Source: JBHOQX01 sp042408595
GTDB lineage: Bacteria > Chloroflexota > Chloroflexia > Chloroflexales > Roseiflexaceae
Direction: 5' to 3'
Length of the DNA: 64,000 nucleotides
Assembly (NCBI GenBank): GCA_042408595.1
Contig: JBHOQX010000025.1
Coordinates: forward strand, 1 to 64,000
Part shown: in pieces, positions 16,362-24,454 of the stretch
Numbering within the stretch: position 1 is the first letter of the stretch
Layout: each line of letters starts with the position of its first letter
Notes under the pieces: generated by a model
What the model was told of the DNA's origin: nothing
Databases searched by the model: none
The model's input: the letters and a program-made list of their open reading frames with translations, nothing else
Position numbers and translations under genes: made by a program

Positions 16362-17636
16362 TCACGGCTGCGCTACGGCCTCGGCGTATTCTTCGACCCC
16401 CGGCACCGGGAACGCCGCACACATCTCGCGCACCTCGCGGGCGATCCGCTCCTGGAGGGCGGTGTTCTCGATGTCGTTGACCACCTCGGCGATCCACCGG
16501 GCGATACGCGTCATTTCGGCCGGGCCCATGCCGCGGGTGGTCACCGCCGGGGTGCCGATACGGATGCCGCTGGTCTTCATCGGCGGCTGCGGGTCGTTCG
16601 GGATGGCGTTCTTGTTGATCGTGATGCGGGCGTGGTCGAGCGCCTTCTGCGCCTGCGCACCGGTGATGCCGAGCGGCGACAGGTCGACCAGCATCAGGTG
16701 GTTGTCCGTCCCACCGCTCACCAGCGTCAGGCCGTTCGCCATCAGCCCGTCCGCCAGAGCACGAGCGTTGATCCGGATGCGCCGGGCGTAGTCCTTGAAC
16801 TCGGGGCGCAGCGCTTCGCCAAAGGCCACTGCCTTCGCGGCGATCACATGCTCCAGCGGGCCGCCTTGCGTGCCTGGGAAGACGCTCGAGTTGATCACCT
16901 TGGCGTACTCGGCGTCCATCATGATGATCCCGCCACGCGGGCCGCGCAGCGTCTTGTGGGTCGTTGTGGTGATGATTTGGGCGTGGCCGACCGGCGTCGG
17001 GTGCTCGCCGCCGGCCACCAGCCCGGCAATATGGGCGATGTCGGCCATCAGCAGCGCACCCACGTCGTCGGCGATCTCGCGCATCCGCTTGAAGTCGATG
17101 ATGCGGGGGTAGGCGCTCGCGCCGGAGGTGATCAGCTTGGGCCGCACCTCGCGCGCCCGGGCGGCCAGCTCGTCATAGTCGATATGCCCGGTCGCATCTA
17201 CGCCGTAGAAATGCACCGTGTACCAGCGCCCGCTGAAATTCACCGGGCTGCCGTGCGTCAGGTGGCCGCCCTGGTCGAGCCGCATACCCAGGATCGGGTC
17301 GCCCGGCTGGAGCAGCGCGTTGAAAACGGCGATGTTGGCTTGCGCACCGGAGTGCGGCTGAACGTTGGCCGCCTGCGCGCCGAAGAGCCGAAGCGCCCGA
17401 TCGATCGCGATCTGCTCGATCTGGTCGATGAATTCGCAGCCGCCGTAGTAGCGCTTGCCGGGCAGCCCTTCGGCGTATTTGTTCGTCAGTATCGAGCCCT
17501 GCGCCTCGAGCACGGCGCGGCTGGTGTAATTTTCGCTGGCGATCAACTCGAGCCCCTCGCGCTGCCGACGGGCCTCGGCCGCGATCAGCCGGGCGATATC
17601 GGGGTCGCTCTGCCAGAGCGCTTCGAGAACAGTCAT
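16362..17636 (-). CDS. glyA: Serine hydroxymethyltransferase
   Basis: A protein of 424 aa, a PLP enzyme that interconverts serine and glycine and charges tetrahydrofolate with a one-carbon unit. LIASENYTSRAVLEAQGS, YAEGLPGKRYYGGCE and the PLP-lysine motif TTTTHKTLRGPRGG (Lys228) are canonical, as is ADIAHIAGLV. Full length. It is followed by proC, so the two may be co-transcribed. Upstream it is divergent from the DoxX gene. Confidence 0.95.
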   Translation of the reverse strand: MTVLEALWQSDPDIARLIAAEARRQREGLELIASENYTSRAVLEAQGSILTNKYAEGLPGKRYYGGCEFIDQIEQIAIDRALRLFGAQAANVQPHSGAQANIAVFNALLQPGDPILGMRLDQGGHLTHGSPVNFSGRWYTVHFYGVDATGHIDYDELAARAREVRPKLITSGASAYPRIIDFKRMREIADDVGALLMADIAHIAGLVAGGEHPTPVGHAQIITTTTHKTLRGPRGGIIMMDAEYAKVINSSVFPGTQGGPLEHVIAAKAVAFGEALRPEFKDYARRIRINARALADGLMANGLTLVSGGTDNHLMLVDLSPLGITGAQAQKALDHARITINKNAIPNDPQPPMKTSGIRIGTPAVTTRGMGPAEMTRIARWIAEVVNDIENTALQERIAREVREMCAAFPVPGVEEYAEAVAQP

Positions 17637-17740
17637 GGGCGCGCCTCCTCAATATAGACCGGCGAACTGAGCATGCACCATCGCGTGCGGGCATTATACC
17701 GCAGGTGAGATCGCTATGGGTTTCCGTGTGCATATACCCC

Positions 17741-17769
17741 TTGACATCGCTCCACCCGAGGGCTATACT
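17741..17769 (+). promoter_or_regulatory. Sigma-70 type promoter for the DoxX gene
   Basis: TTGACA (17741-17746), a 17-bp spacer and TATACT (17764-17769) form a near-consensus promoter. Transcription should begin near 17776, which rules out an ATG at 17775 as the start and supports the ATG at 17808. Confidence 0.8.
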
Positions 17770-17772
17770 GAC

Positions 17773-17790
17773 TTGTGAATAATTGCACAA
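17773..17790. promoter_or_regulatory. Possible operator TTGTG-N8-CACAA
   Basis: The sequence has TTGTG and CACAA arms around an AT-rich centre and overlaps the predicted transcription start of the DoxX gene. It shares TTGTGAATA with the element upstream of the PadR gene (60881-60898). No regulator is assigned. Confidence 0.35.
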
Positions 17791-17807
17791 CCACCAGGAG
17801 CGGCGTT

Positions 17808-18344
17808 ATGTTGCGACACAGGTTCCTTCGCCTTGATATCCGGCTTACGGCATGGATGGCACGCCACGGCGTCACCCTGCTGCGCATCAGCATCGGTGTC
17901 GTCTTTCTCTGGTTCGGCGTCCTCAAGTTCTTTCCCGGCCTGAGCCCGGCGCAAGATCTGGCGGCGCGCACGATCGCGGCCCTGACCTTCGGGGTTGTGC
18001 CGCCCACGCTGTCGCTGCCGGTGCTGGCGGCATGGGAATGCCTGATCGGCCTCGGCATGATCGCCGCCACCCACATGCGAGCAACTATCTTTCTGCTGCT
18101 GGCGCAAATGGCCGGGACATTCACCCCGCTGTTTCTCTTTCCGGCCGAAACGTTCACCATGTTTCCGATCGCGCCAACGCTGGAAGGCCAGTACATCATC
18201 AAGAACCTGGTGCTGATTTCCGCTGCGCTGGTGATCGGTGCGACGGTACGCGGCGGCCGGGTGATCGCCGACCCACAGGCGGCGGCAACCGCCCGCGCGC
18301 TGGAGGAGCGTGGCCGTCCCAGTAGCGGCTGTTGCAACGGATGA
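17808..18344 (+). CDS. DoxX-like membrane protein
   Basis: A protein of 178 aa from ATG 17808 with AGGAG 8 nt upstream. Four hydrophobic helices are seen (about 22-42, 60-85, 92-112 and 130-152). The first carries LLRISIGVVFLWFGVLKFFPG, the DoxX/DUF417 hallmark. Family members are inner-membrane proteins, some tied to quinone or thiol redox metabolism. The tail after the last helix is soluble and ends in SGCCNG, a vicinal Cys pair that could be redox-active (inference). The promoter at 17741 serves it alone or with the downstream hydrolase. Confidence 0.75.
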   Translation: MLRHRFLRLDIRLTAWMARHGVTLLRISIGVVFLWFGVLKFFPGLSPAQDLAARTIAALTFGVVPPTLSLPVLAAWECLIGLGMIAATHMRATIFLLLAQMAGTFTPLFLFPAETFTMFPIAPTLEGQYIIKNLVLISAALVIGATVRGGRVIADPQAAATARALEERGRPSSGCCNG

Positions 18345-18416
18345 GGGGGCAGGTGTCGTCCTCCGGTCAGCGACATGCACGGGCGACCGCCCTGCCGCGG
18401 CCCTGGCGTGCTGGGC

Positions 18417-18422
18417 TATAAT
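18417..18422 (+). promoter_or_regulatory. -10 element TATAAT for the MBL-fold gene
   Basis: A consensus TATAAT lies 29 bp before the ATG at 18452. No convincing -35 hexamer is found in the GC-rich upstream DNA. Confidence 0.5.
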
Positions 18423-18451
18423 AGGCTTCACGCCATGCCCAGGAGACCGCT

Positions 18452-19210
18452 ATGCTCTCGATGACCCTGCTCGGCGTCGGCACGGCCGTGCCGGACCCCG
18501 ACCGCGAGAACACCCATATGGTCTGGTCGTCGCCGGCCGGGCCGCTGCTGATCGACGCCGGGGGCAGCACCTACCAGCGGTTGCTGCGCGCCGGGCACGA
18601 CCCACTCGCGCTGCGCGGCGTGATCCTGACTCACTCGCACACCGACCATATCAACGGCCTCCCGGCGCTGCTCTTCCAGCTCTCGCTCGCCGGGTTCCAG
18701 CGTCGCCTGCCGATCTACGGCAACGCGCCGACCCTGGCGCTTGTGCAACGGGTGCTGGCAGCGTTCGAGCTGGAACAATACCAGGCGTCGGTCGATTGGA
18801 CCGAAGTCGCCGCCGGCCAGGAGGTCCCCCTTGGCGACGGCGACTACCGGCTGACGACCGCCGCCACCGTTCACCCTCGGCCGTGCCTGGCGCTGCGTTT
18901 CGAGGACCGGGCGACCGGGCGCAGCCTGGTCTACTCGGCGGACACGGAGCCGTGCGACGCGGTGCAGGCGCTGGCGCATGGCGCGGTGGTGCTCATCCAC
19001 GAAGCGACGACCGCCGGCCCCTTCCCCGGCCACACCTCGCCGCGCCAGGCCGGGCAGGTCGCCGCGCGGGCCGGTGTGCAGCGGCTGGTGCTGGTCCACT
19101 ACAGCCCGCGCTGGACGATGAGCGCCGCGCAGGCCATCCAGGAGGTGCGCGCCGGCGGCTTTGCCGGTGCGGTCGAGATCGGGCGCGAGTTCGAGACCTA
19201 CGCGCTGTGA
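18452..19210 (+). CDS. MBL-fold hydrolase, RNase Z-like
   Basis: A protein of 252 aa starting after AGGAGA. The metallo-beta-lactamase motif reads LTHSHTDHINGLP (59-71) with His-x-His-x-Asp-His intact. LLIDAGGSTYQRLL precedes it and YSADTEP supplies a later metal Asp. The C-terminal LIHEATTAGPFPGHTSPRQAGQVAARAG and LVHYSPRW match the RNase Z/ElaC and arylsulfatase-like branch. The short exosite arm needed for tRNA 3' processing is not obvious, so a small-molecule or phosphodiester substrate is equally possible. It acts in the cytoplasm. Confidence 0.85.
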   Translation: MLSMTLLGVGTAVPDPDRENTHMVWSSPAGPLLIDAGGSTYQRLLRAGHDPLALRGVILTHSHTDHINGLPALLFQLSLAGFQRRLPIYGNAPTLALVQRVLAAFELEQYQASVDWTEVAAGQEVPLGDGDYRLTTAATVHPRPCLALRFEDRATGRSLVYSADTEPCDAVQALAHGAVVLIHEATTAGPFPGHTSPRQAGQVAARAGVQRLVLVHYSPRWTMSAAQAIQEVRAGGFAGAVEIGREFETYAL

Positions 19211-19249
19211 GAGCGACAGGGACCCCGATCAGCGTCTGCACTCGTCGGC

Positions 19250-19654
19250 TCAGGCGGGCGGCCCAAAGGCGGCCAGCGCCGCGCGGCGGTCGTGAAAGCT
19301 TTCGAGAAACATGTCATAGCCGGTGATATGCAGCACTTCGGCGACTTTCTCCGATGGGTTGAGCAGCTTGAGGTGCGGTGAACTGAACGTTCCAGCCCGA
19401 ATGCCCTGCCGCACGGCCTCGTCGCTCTCGTTCGGGGCATCCGTCCGGAGCATCGTATACATCTGATGGAGCGCGCGCAGCCCCTGGCTGCTGATGTACG
19501 GCACATCGGTCAGATCAAGCAAGATGTCGCGCGCACCGTTCTCGTACGCCAGCCGCGCCTGTTCGACAAGCTCTCGCTCCGAGATGATCGGCCCGACGAC
19601 ACGGATAACCGTCACCGGAACGCGGGCCTGCTCCTGCGAGATGGCGATCTCCAT
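19250..19654 (-). CDS. STAS-domain anti-anti-sigma-like protein
   Basis: A protein of 134 aa. The STAS core is visible as VTVIRVVGPI, DILLDLTDVPYISSQGLRALHQMY with the phosphorylatable Ser at 55/56, then LKLLNPSEKVAEVLHITGYDMFLESF. Proteins of this type bind anti-sigma kinases or serve as input to stressosome-like signalling. A segment of roughly 25 residues (about 70-93) between the Ser helix and the next strand is longer than usual. No kinase or phosphatase partner lies beside it; a receiver protein on the same strand begins 676 bp upstream. Confidence 0.85.
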   Translation of the reverse strand: MEIAISQEQARVPVTVIRVVGPIISERELVEQARLAYENGARDILLDLTDVPYISSQGLRALHQMYTMLRTDAPNESDEAVRQGIRAGTFSSPHLKLLNPSEKVAEVLHITGYDMFLESFHDRRAALAAFGPPA

Positions 19655-19961
19655 ACGTCACTCCTTACTGTGCGATCACGGAGCGCACGACAGCCCATCG
19701 ATGCGGCGATGGTGGAATGAGTGTCGGGTTCAGATCATTCTAGCATGACTGGCAAGCACCGACTCGAAGCGCGAGCGGACCTCGGCTGCGTTGGGCCTCG
19801 GCCGAGCCGCGACTCGACGGCCAGCCGCTCGTTCCACAGGCGACCAGGCCCCCTGTGAAGCCGCGGGCCAGGGGCACAAGGGCGAGAACCGCCTGCCGGA
19901 AGTCGGCGAAGCGCGACAAGGGCACGGGGAACACAACACGGCGGGCAGAGCCCTACGGCCG
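19655..19961. other. Intergenic stretch without a convincing gene
   Basis: These 307 bp lie between two minus-strand genes. One minus frame near 19745-19840 reads RPNAAEVRSRFESVLASH, which resembles the last helix of a Ser/Thr kinase domain, but nothing upstream supports a kinase. It may be a gene remnant. ATTCTA at 19736-19741 gives TAGAAT on the minus strand, a possible -10 for the STAS gene. Confidence 0.35.
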
Positions 19962-20330
19962 TCAAGCGAGGAGGTCGTGGATCAGCGAGAGGAGCTGATT
20001 CATATCGAACGGCTTCTGGATAATCACCGCACCCTCGGCCTCCAGATCGGCGAACCAGGGCTTCCGGTTCAGCGCCGTCATGATGAAGATCGGAATGCCC
20101 TCATCCTGCAACTGCTCTTTGATGCGCTGGAACGTCTCGACACCGTCGAGTTGCGGCATCATGATATCGCTGATCACCAGGTCGGGCTTCAGCGTGCGGA
20201 CTTTCTCGATCCCTTCCTCGCCGTCGCTGGCGAGAATCACCTGGTACCCCTCATCGCGCAGCGCGATCTCCAACACCGTCTGAAGCACCAGATCGTCGTC
20301 GATGATCAGAATGGTCTTTGCGTCGCTCAT
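19962..20330 (-). CDS. Single-domain response regulator (CheY-like)
   Basis: A protein of 122 aa consisting of a receiver domain only: acidic pocket IIDDD (9-13), phospho-acceptor Asp55 (VISDIMMP), IMTAL switch and Lys106 (IIQKPFD). There is no output domain, so it works by protein contact, for example as phospho-relay intermediate for a hybrid kinase such as the one at 9257 (inference). An extended -10 promoter lies 66 bp upstream. Confidence 0.9.
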   Translation of the reverse strand: MSDAKTILIIDDDLVLQTVLEIALRDEGYQVILASDGEEGIEKVRTLKPDLVISDIMMPQLDGVETFQRIKEQLQDEGIPIFIMTALNRKPWFADLEAEGAVIIQKPFDMNQLLSLIHDLLA

Positions 20331-20395
20331 GAGCTGTTTTCCGTCACTCGCCGCGCTCGCCGGGATGTCTGGCAGGATGTGCTGGAACGTCGGCC

Positions 20396-20404
20396 ATTAT
20401 ACCA
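20396..20404 (-). promoter_or_regulatory. Extended -10 promoter TGGTATAAT
   Basis: On the minus strand the sequence reads TGGTATAAT, a perfect extended -10 element. It lies 66 bp before the response-regulator start at 20330. No -35 match is evident. Confidence 0.55.
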
Positions 20405-20543
20405 GAGGATGCCCCGACCATCGCTACCGGTCACAAGTTAAAAGACGGTGAACAAACGTTCATCCGAGGCCGTAACCCACCGCCTCCGACGGGCGTTCGT
20501 ACAGTGTGATCCATGCTCATCCACCGCCCTGGAGAGGAGAACC

Positions 20544-21011
20544 ATGGGCCAGACACGCATCCTCGCCGTTTGTACCGCGCTGCTGATCTTCGCCGTCGGC
20601 GCCGGCGCCGCCATCGCCAGCGCCTTGGGCAGTGATCGCGTGCCGGCCAGCTTTGCGACACCGGCGCCGACCGCAGAACCCACCACCACGCCTCAACCGA
20701 CCACCGCGCCGACGACGCCCCCCAAGCCAACCGAAGCGGCGACGACCAACCCGCCGCCGACCACGCCGCCGGAGCCGACCGCCGCACCAACCGAAGCGCC
20801 AACCGAAGCGCCAACCGAAGCGCCAACAGCAGCGCCGACGGAGGCGCCGGCCGTACGCTTCCGCGAATACACGGTCAAAAAGGGCGACCTGCTGTATACC
20901 ATCGCCGAACGCAATGGTGCGACGATCGACGAGATTCTGGCGATCAACCCGCAGATCAAGGACCCGCGCAATCTGCAGGTAGGGCAGGTGATCCGGATTC
21001 CGCTGAAGTAG
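20544..21011 (+). CDS. Exported LysM-domain protein with PTEA-repeat linker
   Basis: A protein of 155 aa from ATG 20544 with GGAGAGGAGA upstream; the frame is open earlier but that part looks non-coding. An N-terminal helix (about 5-27) acts as signal or anchor. A disordered Thr/Pro/Ala/Glu linker (about 38-102) includes four consecutive PTEA-type units, and the LysM domain at 107-155 reads YTVKKGDLLYTIAERNGATI and NLQVGQVIRIP. LysM binds peptidoglycan or chitin-like glycans, so the protein probably sits at the cell wall with LysM displayed on a stalk. Linkers of this composition recur in this genome (ModA, surface protein at 6659). Confidence 0.85.
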   Translation: MGQTRILAVCTALLIFAVGAGAAIASALGSDRVPASFATPAPTAEPTTTPQPTTAPTTPPKPTEAATTNPPPTTPPEPTAAPTEAPTEAPTEAPTAAPTEAPAVRFREYTVKKGDLLYTIAERNGATIDEILAINPQIKDPRNLQVGQVIRIPLK

Positions 21012-21030
21012 GGCCTGAACGGCGACGATC

Positions 21031-21083
21031 AGAGTTCAAAGTTCAGAGTTCAAAGTTTTGAGGACCAAGTTCAAAGTTCAGAG
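21031..21083. repeat. Heptamer tandem repeat (AGTTCAA type)
   Basis: Degenerate copies of AGTTCAA/AGTTCAG follow at 7-bp steps (21031-21056 and 21067-21083), interrupted by a short spacer. It lies between the LysM gene and glcD. There is no coding potential. Confidence 0.75.
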
Positions 21084-21197
21084 GGCCGGGCAGCTGTCTG
21101 AACCGGGACGGTTTAGGGCATGCGGCCCCTCCCCGCCGCGCGGCGCGCCGAATTGTGCTACCATGTGCTTATCTCCAACGGCACAAGGAGCACGCGC

Positions 21198-22682
21198 ATG
21201 GACCAGCAGCATCTCGCCGCCGAGCTACGCCGCATCGTCGGGCCGCAGGCGATCGTGGCGGATCCCGCCGCGCTGATGACGTACGAGGCCGACGGATGCG
21301 TGATGGACCTCCACGCGCCCAACCTCGTCGTCCTGCCGACCACCACCGAGCAGGTGGCCGAGATCGTCCGCCTGGCCGTCCGCGCCGGCGTCCCGATCGT
21401 CCCACGCGGCGCGGGTACCGGCCTCTCCGGCGGCGCCACCCCGATGCACGGCGGGATCGTCGTCGCGACGACGCGGATGGACAAGGTGCTGGAGATCGAC
21501 ACGCGCAACCGCCGCGCCCGCGTCCAGCCCGGCGTGATCAACTGGGAGCTGTCGCAGACCCTCGCGCCGCACGGCTACATCTTTATGCCCGATCCGTCGT
21601 CGCAGAAGGCCTGCACCATCGGCGGGAACATCGCCAACAACAGCGGCGGGCCGCACTGCCTCAAGTACGGCACGACGACCAACCACATCCTGGCGCTGCG
21701 CGTCGTCCTGCCGGACGGCAGCGTGCTGTGGACGGGCGACGGCGCGGCGGACCCGGTCGGCTACGACCTGCCGGGCGTGCTCACCGGCAGCGAGGGGCTG
21801 TGCGGCATCGTCACCGAGGCGTGGGTGCGGCTCACCCGCGCGCCAGAGGCGCTACGCGTCGTCCTGGCGCTGTTCCCCGACATCCCCTCCGCCTCGCAGA
21901 CCGTCTCGACGGTGGTCGGGCGCGGGTTTCTGCCGGCCGCGCTCGAGATGATGGACCAGCTGGCGATCAAGGCGGTGAACGGCATGTACCGGCTCGGCCT
22001 GCCGGAGAGCGCCGGGGCCGCGCTGCTGATCGAACTCGATGGCGTCGAGGACGGGCTGGACGACCTGCTGGCCGAGATCACCGGCATCTGCCGCGACTTC
22101 GGTGCGATGGACGTGCGCCCGGCCAGGACCGCCGAGGAGCAGGCGCGCGTCTGGGCGGCGCGCAAAAACGCTTTCGGCGCGATGGGCCGTCTGGCGCCCA
22201 GCTACTACCTGGTCGATACCGTCGTGCCGCGCACCCGCCTGCCGGCGACGCTCGCCACCGTCGGCGAGATCGCCCGCGAGTACGCCTTGCCGATCGCCAA
22301 TGTCTTCCACGCCGGCGATGGCAACCTGCATCCGCTCATCCTGTTCGACCGCCGCGACAAGAGCCAGCTCGAACGGGCGCTGCGCTCCGCCACCGAGGTG
22401 CTGCGCGCCTCGATCGCCGAAGGCGGTGTGATCAGCGGCGAGCACGGCATCGGTGTCGAGAAGCGCGACTACATGACCCTGCTCTTCACCACCGACGACC
22501 TGGCGGCGATGGCTGGGCTGAAGCAGTGCTTCGACCCGCGGGAGCTGTTCAACCCCGGCAAGGTCTTCCCCGCCGGGCGCGGCTGCGGCGAGCTGGCGGC
22601 GCTCCGGCGCGGCGGCATCCTCGCCGCCGAGCTGGCCGGCGTGCGCCAGCAGGCGGACGCGCCGGCAGGGGCGTGGCTGTGA
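21198..22682 (+). CDS. glcD: FAD-linked oxidase, GlcD-type (glycolate/lactate dehydrogenase subunit)
   Basis: A protein of 494 aa from ATG 21198 with AAGGAG upstream. Residues 40-220 are the FAD_binding_4 (PCMH) domain: VLPTTTEQVAEIVRLAV, PRGAGTGLSGGA (69-80), PGVINWELSQTLAPHGY and CTIGGNIANNSGGPHCLKYG. The C-terminal FAD-oxidase C domain contains NVFHAGDGNLHPL, GVISGEHGIGVEKRD and the end motif LKQCFDPRELFNPGKVFP. It oxidises a 2-hydroxyacid, probably glycolate, with GlcE and normally the iron-sulfur subunit GlcF. The glcE gene follows after 240 bp, but glcF is not found nearby. Confidence 0.9.
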   Translation: MDQQHLAAELRRIVGPQAIVADPAALMTYEADGCVMDLHAPNLVVLPTTTEQVAEIVRLAVRAGVPIVPRGAGTGLSGGATPMHGGIVVATTRMDKVLEIDTRNRRARVQPGVINWELSQTLAPHGYIFMPDPSSQKACTIGGNIANNSGGPHCLKYGTTTNHILALRVVLPDGSVLWTGDGAADPVGYDLPGVLTGSEGLCGIVTEAWVRLTRAPEALRVVLALFPDIPSASQTVSTVVGRGFLPAALEMMDQLAIKAVNGMYRLGLPESAGAALLIELDGVEDGLDDLLAEITGICRDFGAMDVRPARTAEEQARVWAARKNAFGAMGRLAPSYYLVDTVVPRTRLPATLATVGEIAREYALPIANVFHAGDGNLHPLILFDRRDKSQLERALRSATEVLRASIAEGGVISGEHGIGVEKRDYMTLLFTTDDLAAMAGLKQCFDPRELFNPGKVFPAGRGCGELAALRRGGILAAELAGVRQQADAPAGAWL

Positions 22683-22706
22683 GGCTGAGCGCGTACTATC
22701 TCGCTC

Positions 22707-22725
22707 GGAGAGCCCGCGGCTCTCC
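22707..22725. repeat. Perfect hairpin GGAGAGCC-CGC-GGCTCTCC
   Basis: An 8-bp perfect stem with a 3-nt loop in the glcD-glcE gap. It has no T-run, so termination is unlikely. The core AGCCCGCGGCT resembles the interior of the inverted repeat at 4895-4974. Confidence 0.6.
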
Positions 22726-22922
22726 AAACCTCCGGCGTTGCAGACAACCGCCTAACTCGTCCGATTCGCTCGCAACAACAATAACATGTCAACCATTGAA
22801 CGGCCGGAACTGATCAAAACGAAACCCCGCCCGTACACATCGATTTCGTGGCAAGCATTTCTGGCGCTGTGGCAGCGCCCGCGTTCACCCGTGCTCGGGG
22901 TGCTGAGGGAGCTTCAGGTGCT

Positions 22923-24341
22923 ATGACCGTCGCCTCTCTTGCGGACACCTTCACCGCCGCCCTTGGCCCCGGACAGGTGCTGGCCGATCCGCGCGCCTGC
23001 GCCGCCTTCGCCGTCCACGGCGCAGTTCCGGCGTTGGTCGTCGCCCCGGCCAGCATCGAGGAGCTCCAGGCCGCCCTGCGCCTCGCCGCCGAGCGGCGTA
23101 TTGCCGTCGTGCCGTGGGGCGGCGGCACCCAGCAGTGGATCGGCGCGCCGCTGGCCAGCCCCCGGCCGGCGGCTGGCAAGGATGGAGATCGGGAGACCGG
23201 GAGACAAGGAGACGAGGCGGTCGACCGCGAGTCGATCTCCGTATCTCCCCCGCGCCCCCGCTCCCTACCTTCCCCGCCGGCGTTCGCCGTCCTGCGCACC
23301 GCCCGCCTCGACCGGGTTCTGATCTATGAACCGGACGACCTGACAATCTCCGTCGAAGCCGGGATGACGCTCGGCGCGCTCCGCGAGCGCCTGGCGCACC
23401 ACGGCCAGATGCTTCCGCTCGACCCGCCGCTGCCGGCGCACGCCACCATCGGCGGGCTGATCGCCACCGCGGCGGACGGTCCGCGTCGCCTCGGCTACGG
23501 CACGCTGCGCGACCTGCTGATCGGCATCTCCGTTGTGGAGATCGGCGGGCGGCGCACAAAGGCCGGCGGCATGGTCGTGAAAAACGTCAGCGGCTTCGAC
23601 ATGATGAAGCTCTACCTCGGCAGCTTCGGCACGCTCGCCGTGGTCGCCAGCGCCAACTTCAAGCTGCTGCCGGCTCCGCGCGCCGCCGGCTCGCTGCTCT
23701 GCCGCTTCGAGTCAGCCGCCGCGGCCTGGGCCTTCCTCGATGCGCTCCACGCTCCCCAACTTACCCCCAGCGCCGCCGAGTACCTGAACGGCCCGGCGCT
23801 GGCGGAGGTGCTCGCCCCGCCGGCCGCGCCGGATGGCGCGCAAGCGGCCATCGCCGTGCGCGCCGAGGGGCTGCCCGCCGCCGTCGAGCGCCATCTGCGC
23901 GACATCGGCGGGCTGGCGCGCGCCCACGGCGCCGACGCGCAGGACGTGCCGGACGATGGCGCGCTCTGGGCGCGGATCGCCGACTTGCCGCAGACGGCGG
24001 AGCTGGCCGACGGCGAGGCGGTCGTCAAGCTCACGGCGCTCCCGTCCGACACCGCCGCGCTGATCGCAGCAGTCGAGCGGCTGGCGGCAGCCCGGGGCAT
24101 CGCCGCCACGGTCACGGCGCGGGCGCTCAATGGGGTGATCTACGCCCGCCTGCGGCCGGTGGCCGCCGCCGACCTGGAGGCGCTGGCGGGCGCCACCCCC
24201 GGGCTGCAGTGGGTGGCGACCCGCGTAGACGGCGGGCCGCGCTGGGGCGCGCCGCCCGGTCTGGAGCTCATGCGGCGCATCAAGGCCGAGTTCGACCCGC
24301 TCAGCCTGCTCAACCCCGGCCGCTTTCTCGCGGGCCTGTAA
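22923..24341 (+). CDS. glcE: FAD-binding subunit GlcE with an in-frame insertion
   Basis: A protein of 472 aa from ATG 22923. The PCMH-type FAD domain shows VVAPASIEELQAALRLA, VVPWGGGTQQWIG and ATIGGLIATAADGPRRLGYG, and GGMVVKNVSGFDMMKLYLGSFGTLAV is typical of GlcE. The end LMRRIKAEFDPLSLLNPGRF matches the family. It should work with GlcD. Residues about 80-118 (GKDGDRETGRQGDEAVDRE and following) are low complexity and interrupt the FAD domain between a Gly-rich turn and the strand FAVLRTARLDRVL. They are encoded at about 23165-23278 by GGGAGAC-type repeats followed by a complementary TCTCCC-rich part. Most GlcE are near 350-430 aa, so this accounts for part of the excess length. Confidence 0.87.
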   Translation: MTVASLADTFTAALGPGQVLADPRACAAFAVHGAVPALVVAPASIEELQAALRLAAERRIAVVPWGGGTQQWIGAPLASPRPAAGKDGDRETGRQGDEAVDRESISVSPPRPRSLPSPPAFAVLRTARLDRVLIYEPDDLTISVEAGMTLGALRERLAHHGQMLPLDPPLPAHATIGGLIATAADGPRRLGYGTLRDLLIGISVVEIGGRRTKAGGMVVKNVSGFDMMKLYLGSFGTLAVVASANFKLLPAPRAAGSLLCRFESAAAAWAFLDALHAPQLTPSAAEYLNGPALAEVLAPPAAPDGAQAAIAVRAEGLPAAVERHLRDIGGLARAHGADAQDVPDDGALWARIADLPQTAELADGEAVVKLTALPSDTAALIAAVERLAAARGIAATVTARALNGVIYARLRPVAAADLEALAGATPGLQWVATRVDGGPRWGAPPGLELMRRIKAEFDPLSLLNPGRFLAGL

Positions 24342-24352
24342 GAAACCACGAA

Positions 24353-24422
24353 GCGCGCAACGAGCACGCGCGAGAAGGGACGCGTCGCTCCCATCTCCCG
24401 CTCCTTCGTGCTCGTCACGCGC
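24353..24422. repeat. Repeat hairpin between convergent genes
   Basis: GCGCGCAACGAGCACG (24353-24368) pairs with CGTGCTCGTCACGCGC (24407-24422), 14 of 16 bp. It sits between glcE and the convergent acyltransferase gene and could end either transcript; on the minus strand TTTCTT follows. Its phrasing resembles the heptamer repeats. Confidence 0.6.
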
Positions 24423-24454
24423 TTTGCAGCCAGCAACGGTTCGCGCCTGCGCGG

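Noticed and set aside
16233..17657. Plus-strand open frame of 474 codons
   Set aside because: Antisense to glyA, which is complete and highly conserved.
19745..19840. Possible Ser/Thr kinase C-terminus on the minus strand
   Set aside because: Only one helix-like stretch resembles a kinase end; no upstream kinase motifs in any frame.
21031..21083. Possible CRISPR array
   Set aside because: The units are 7 bp and continuous, without uniform spacers of 25-40 bp, and no cas gene is present.
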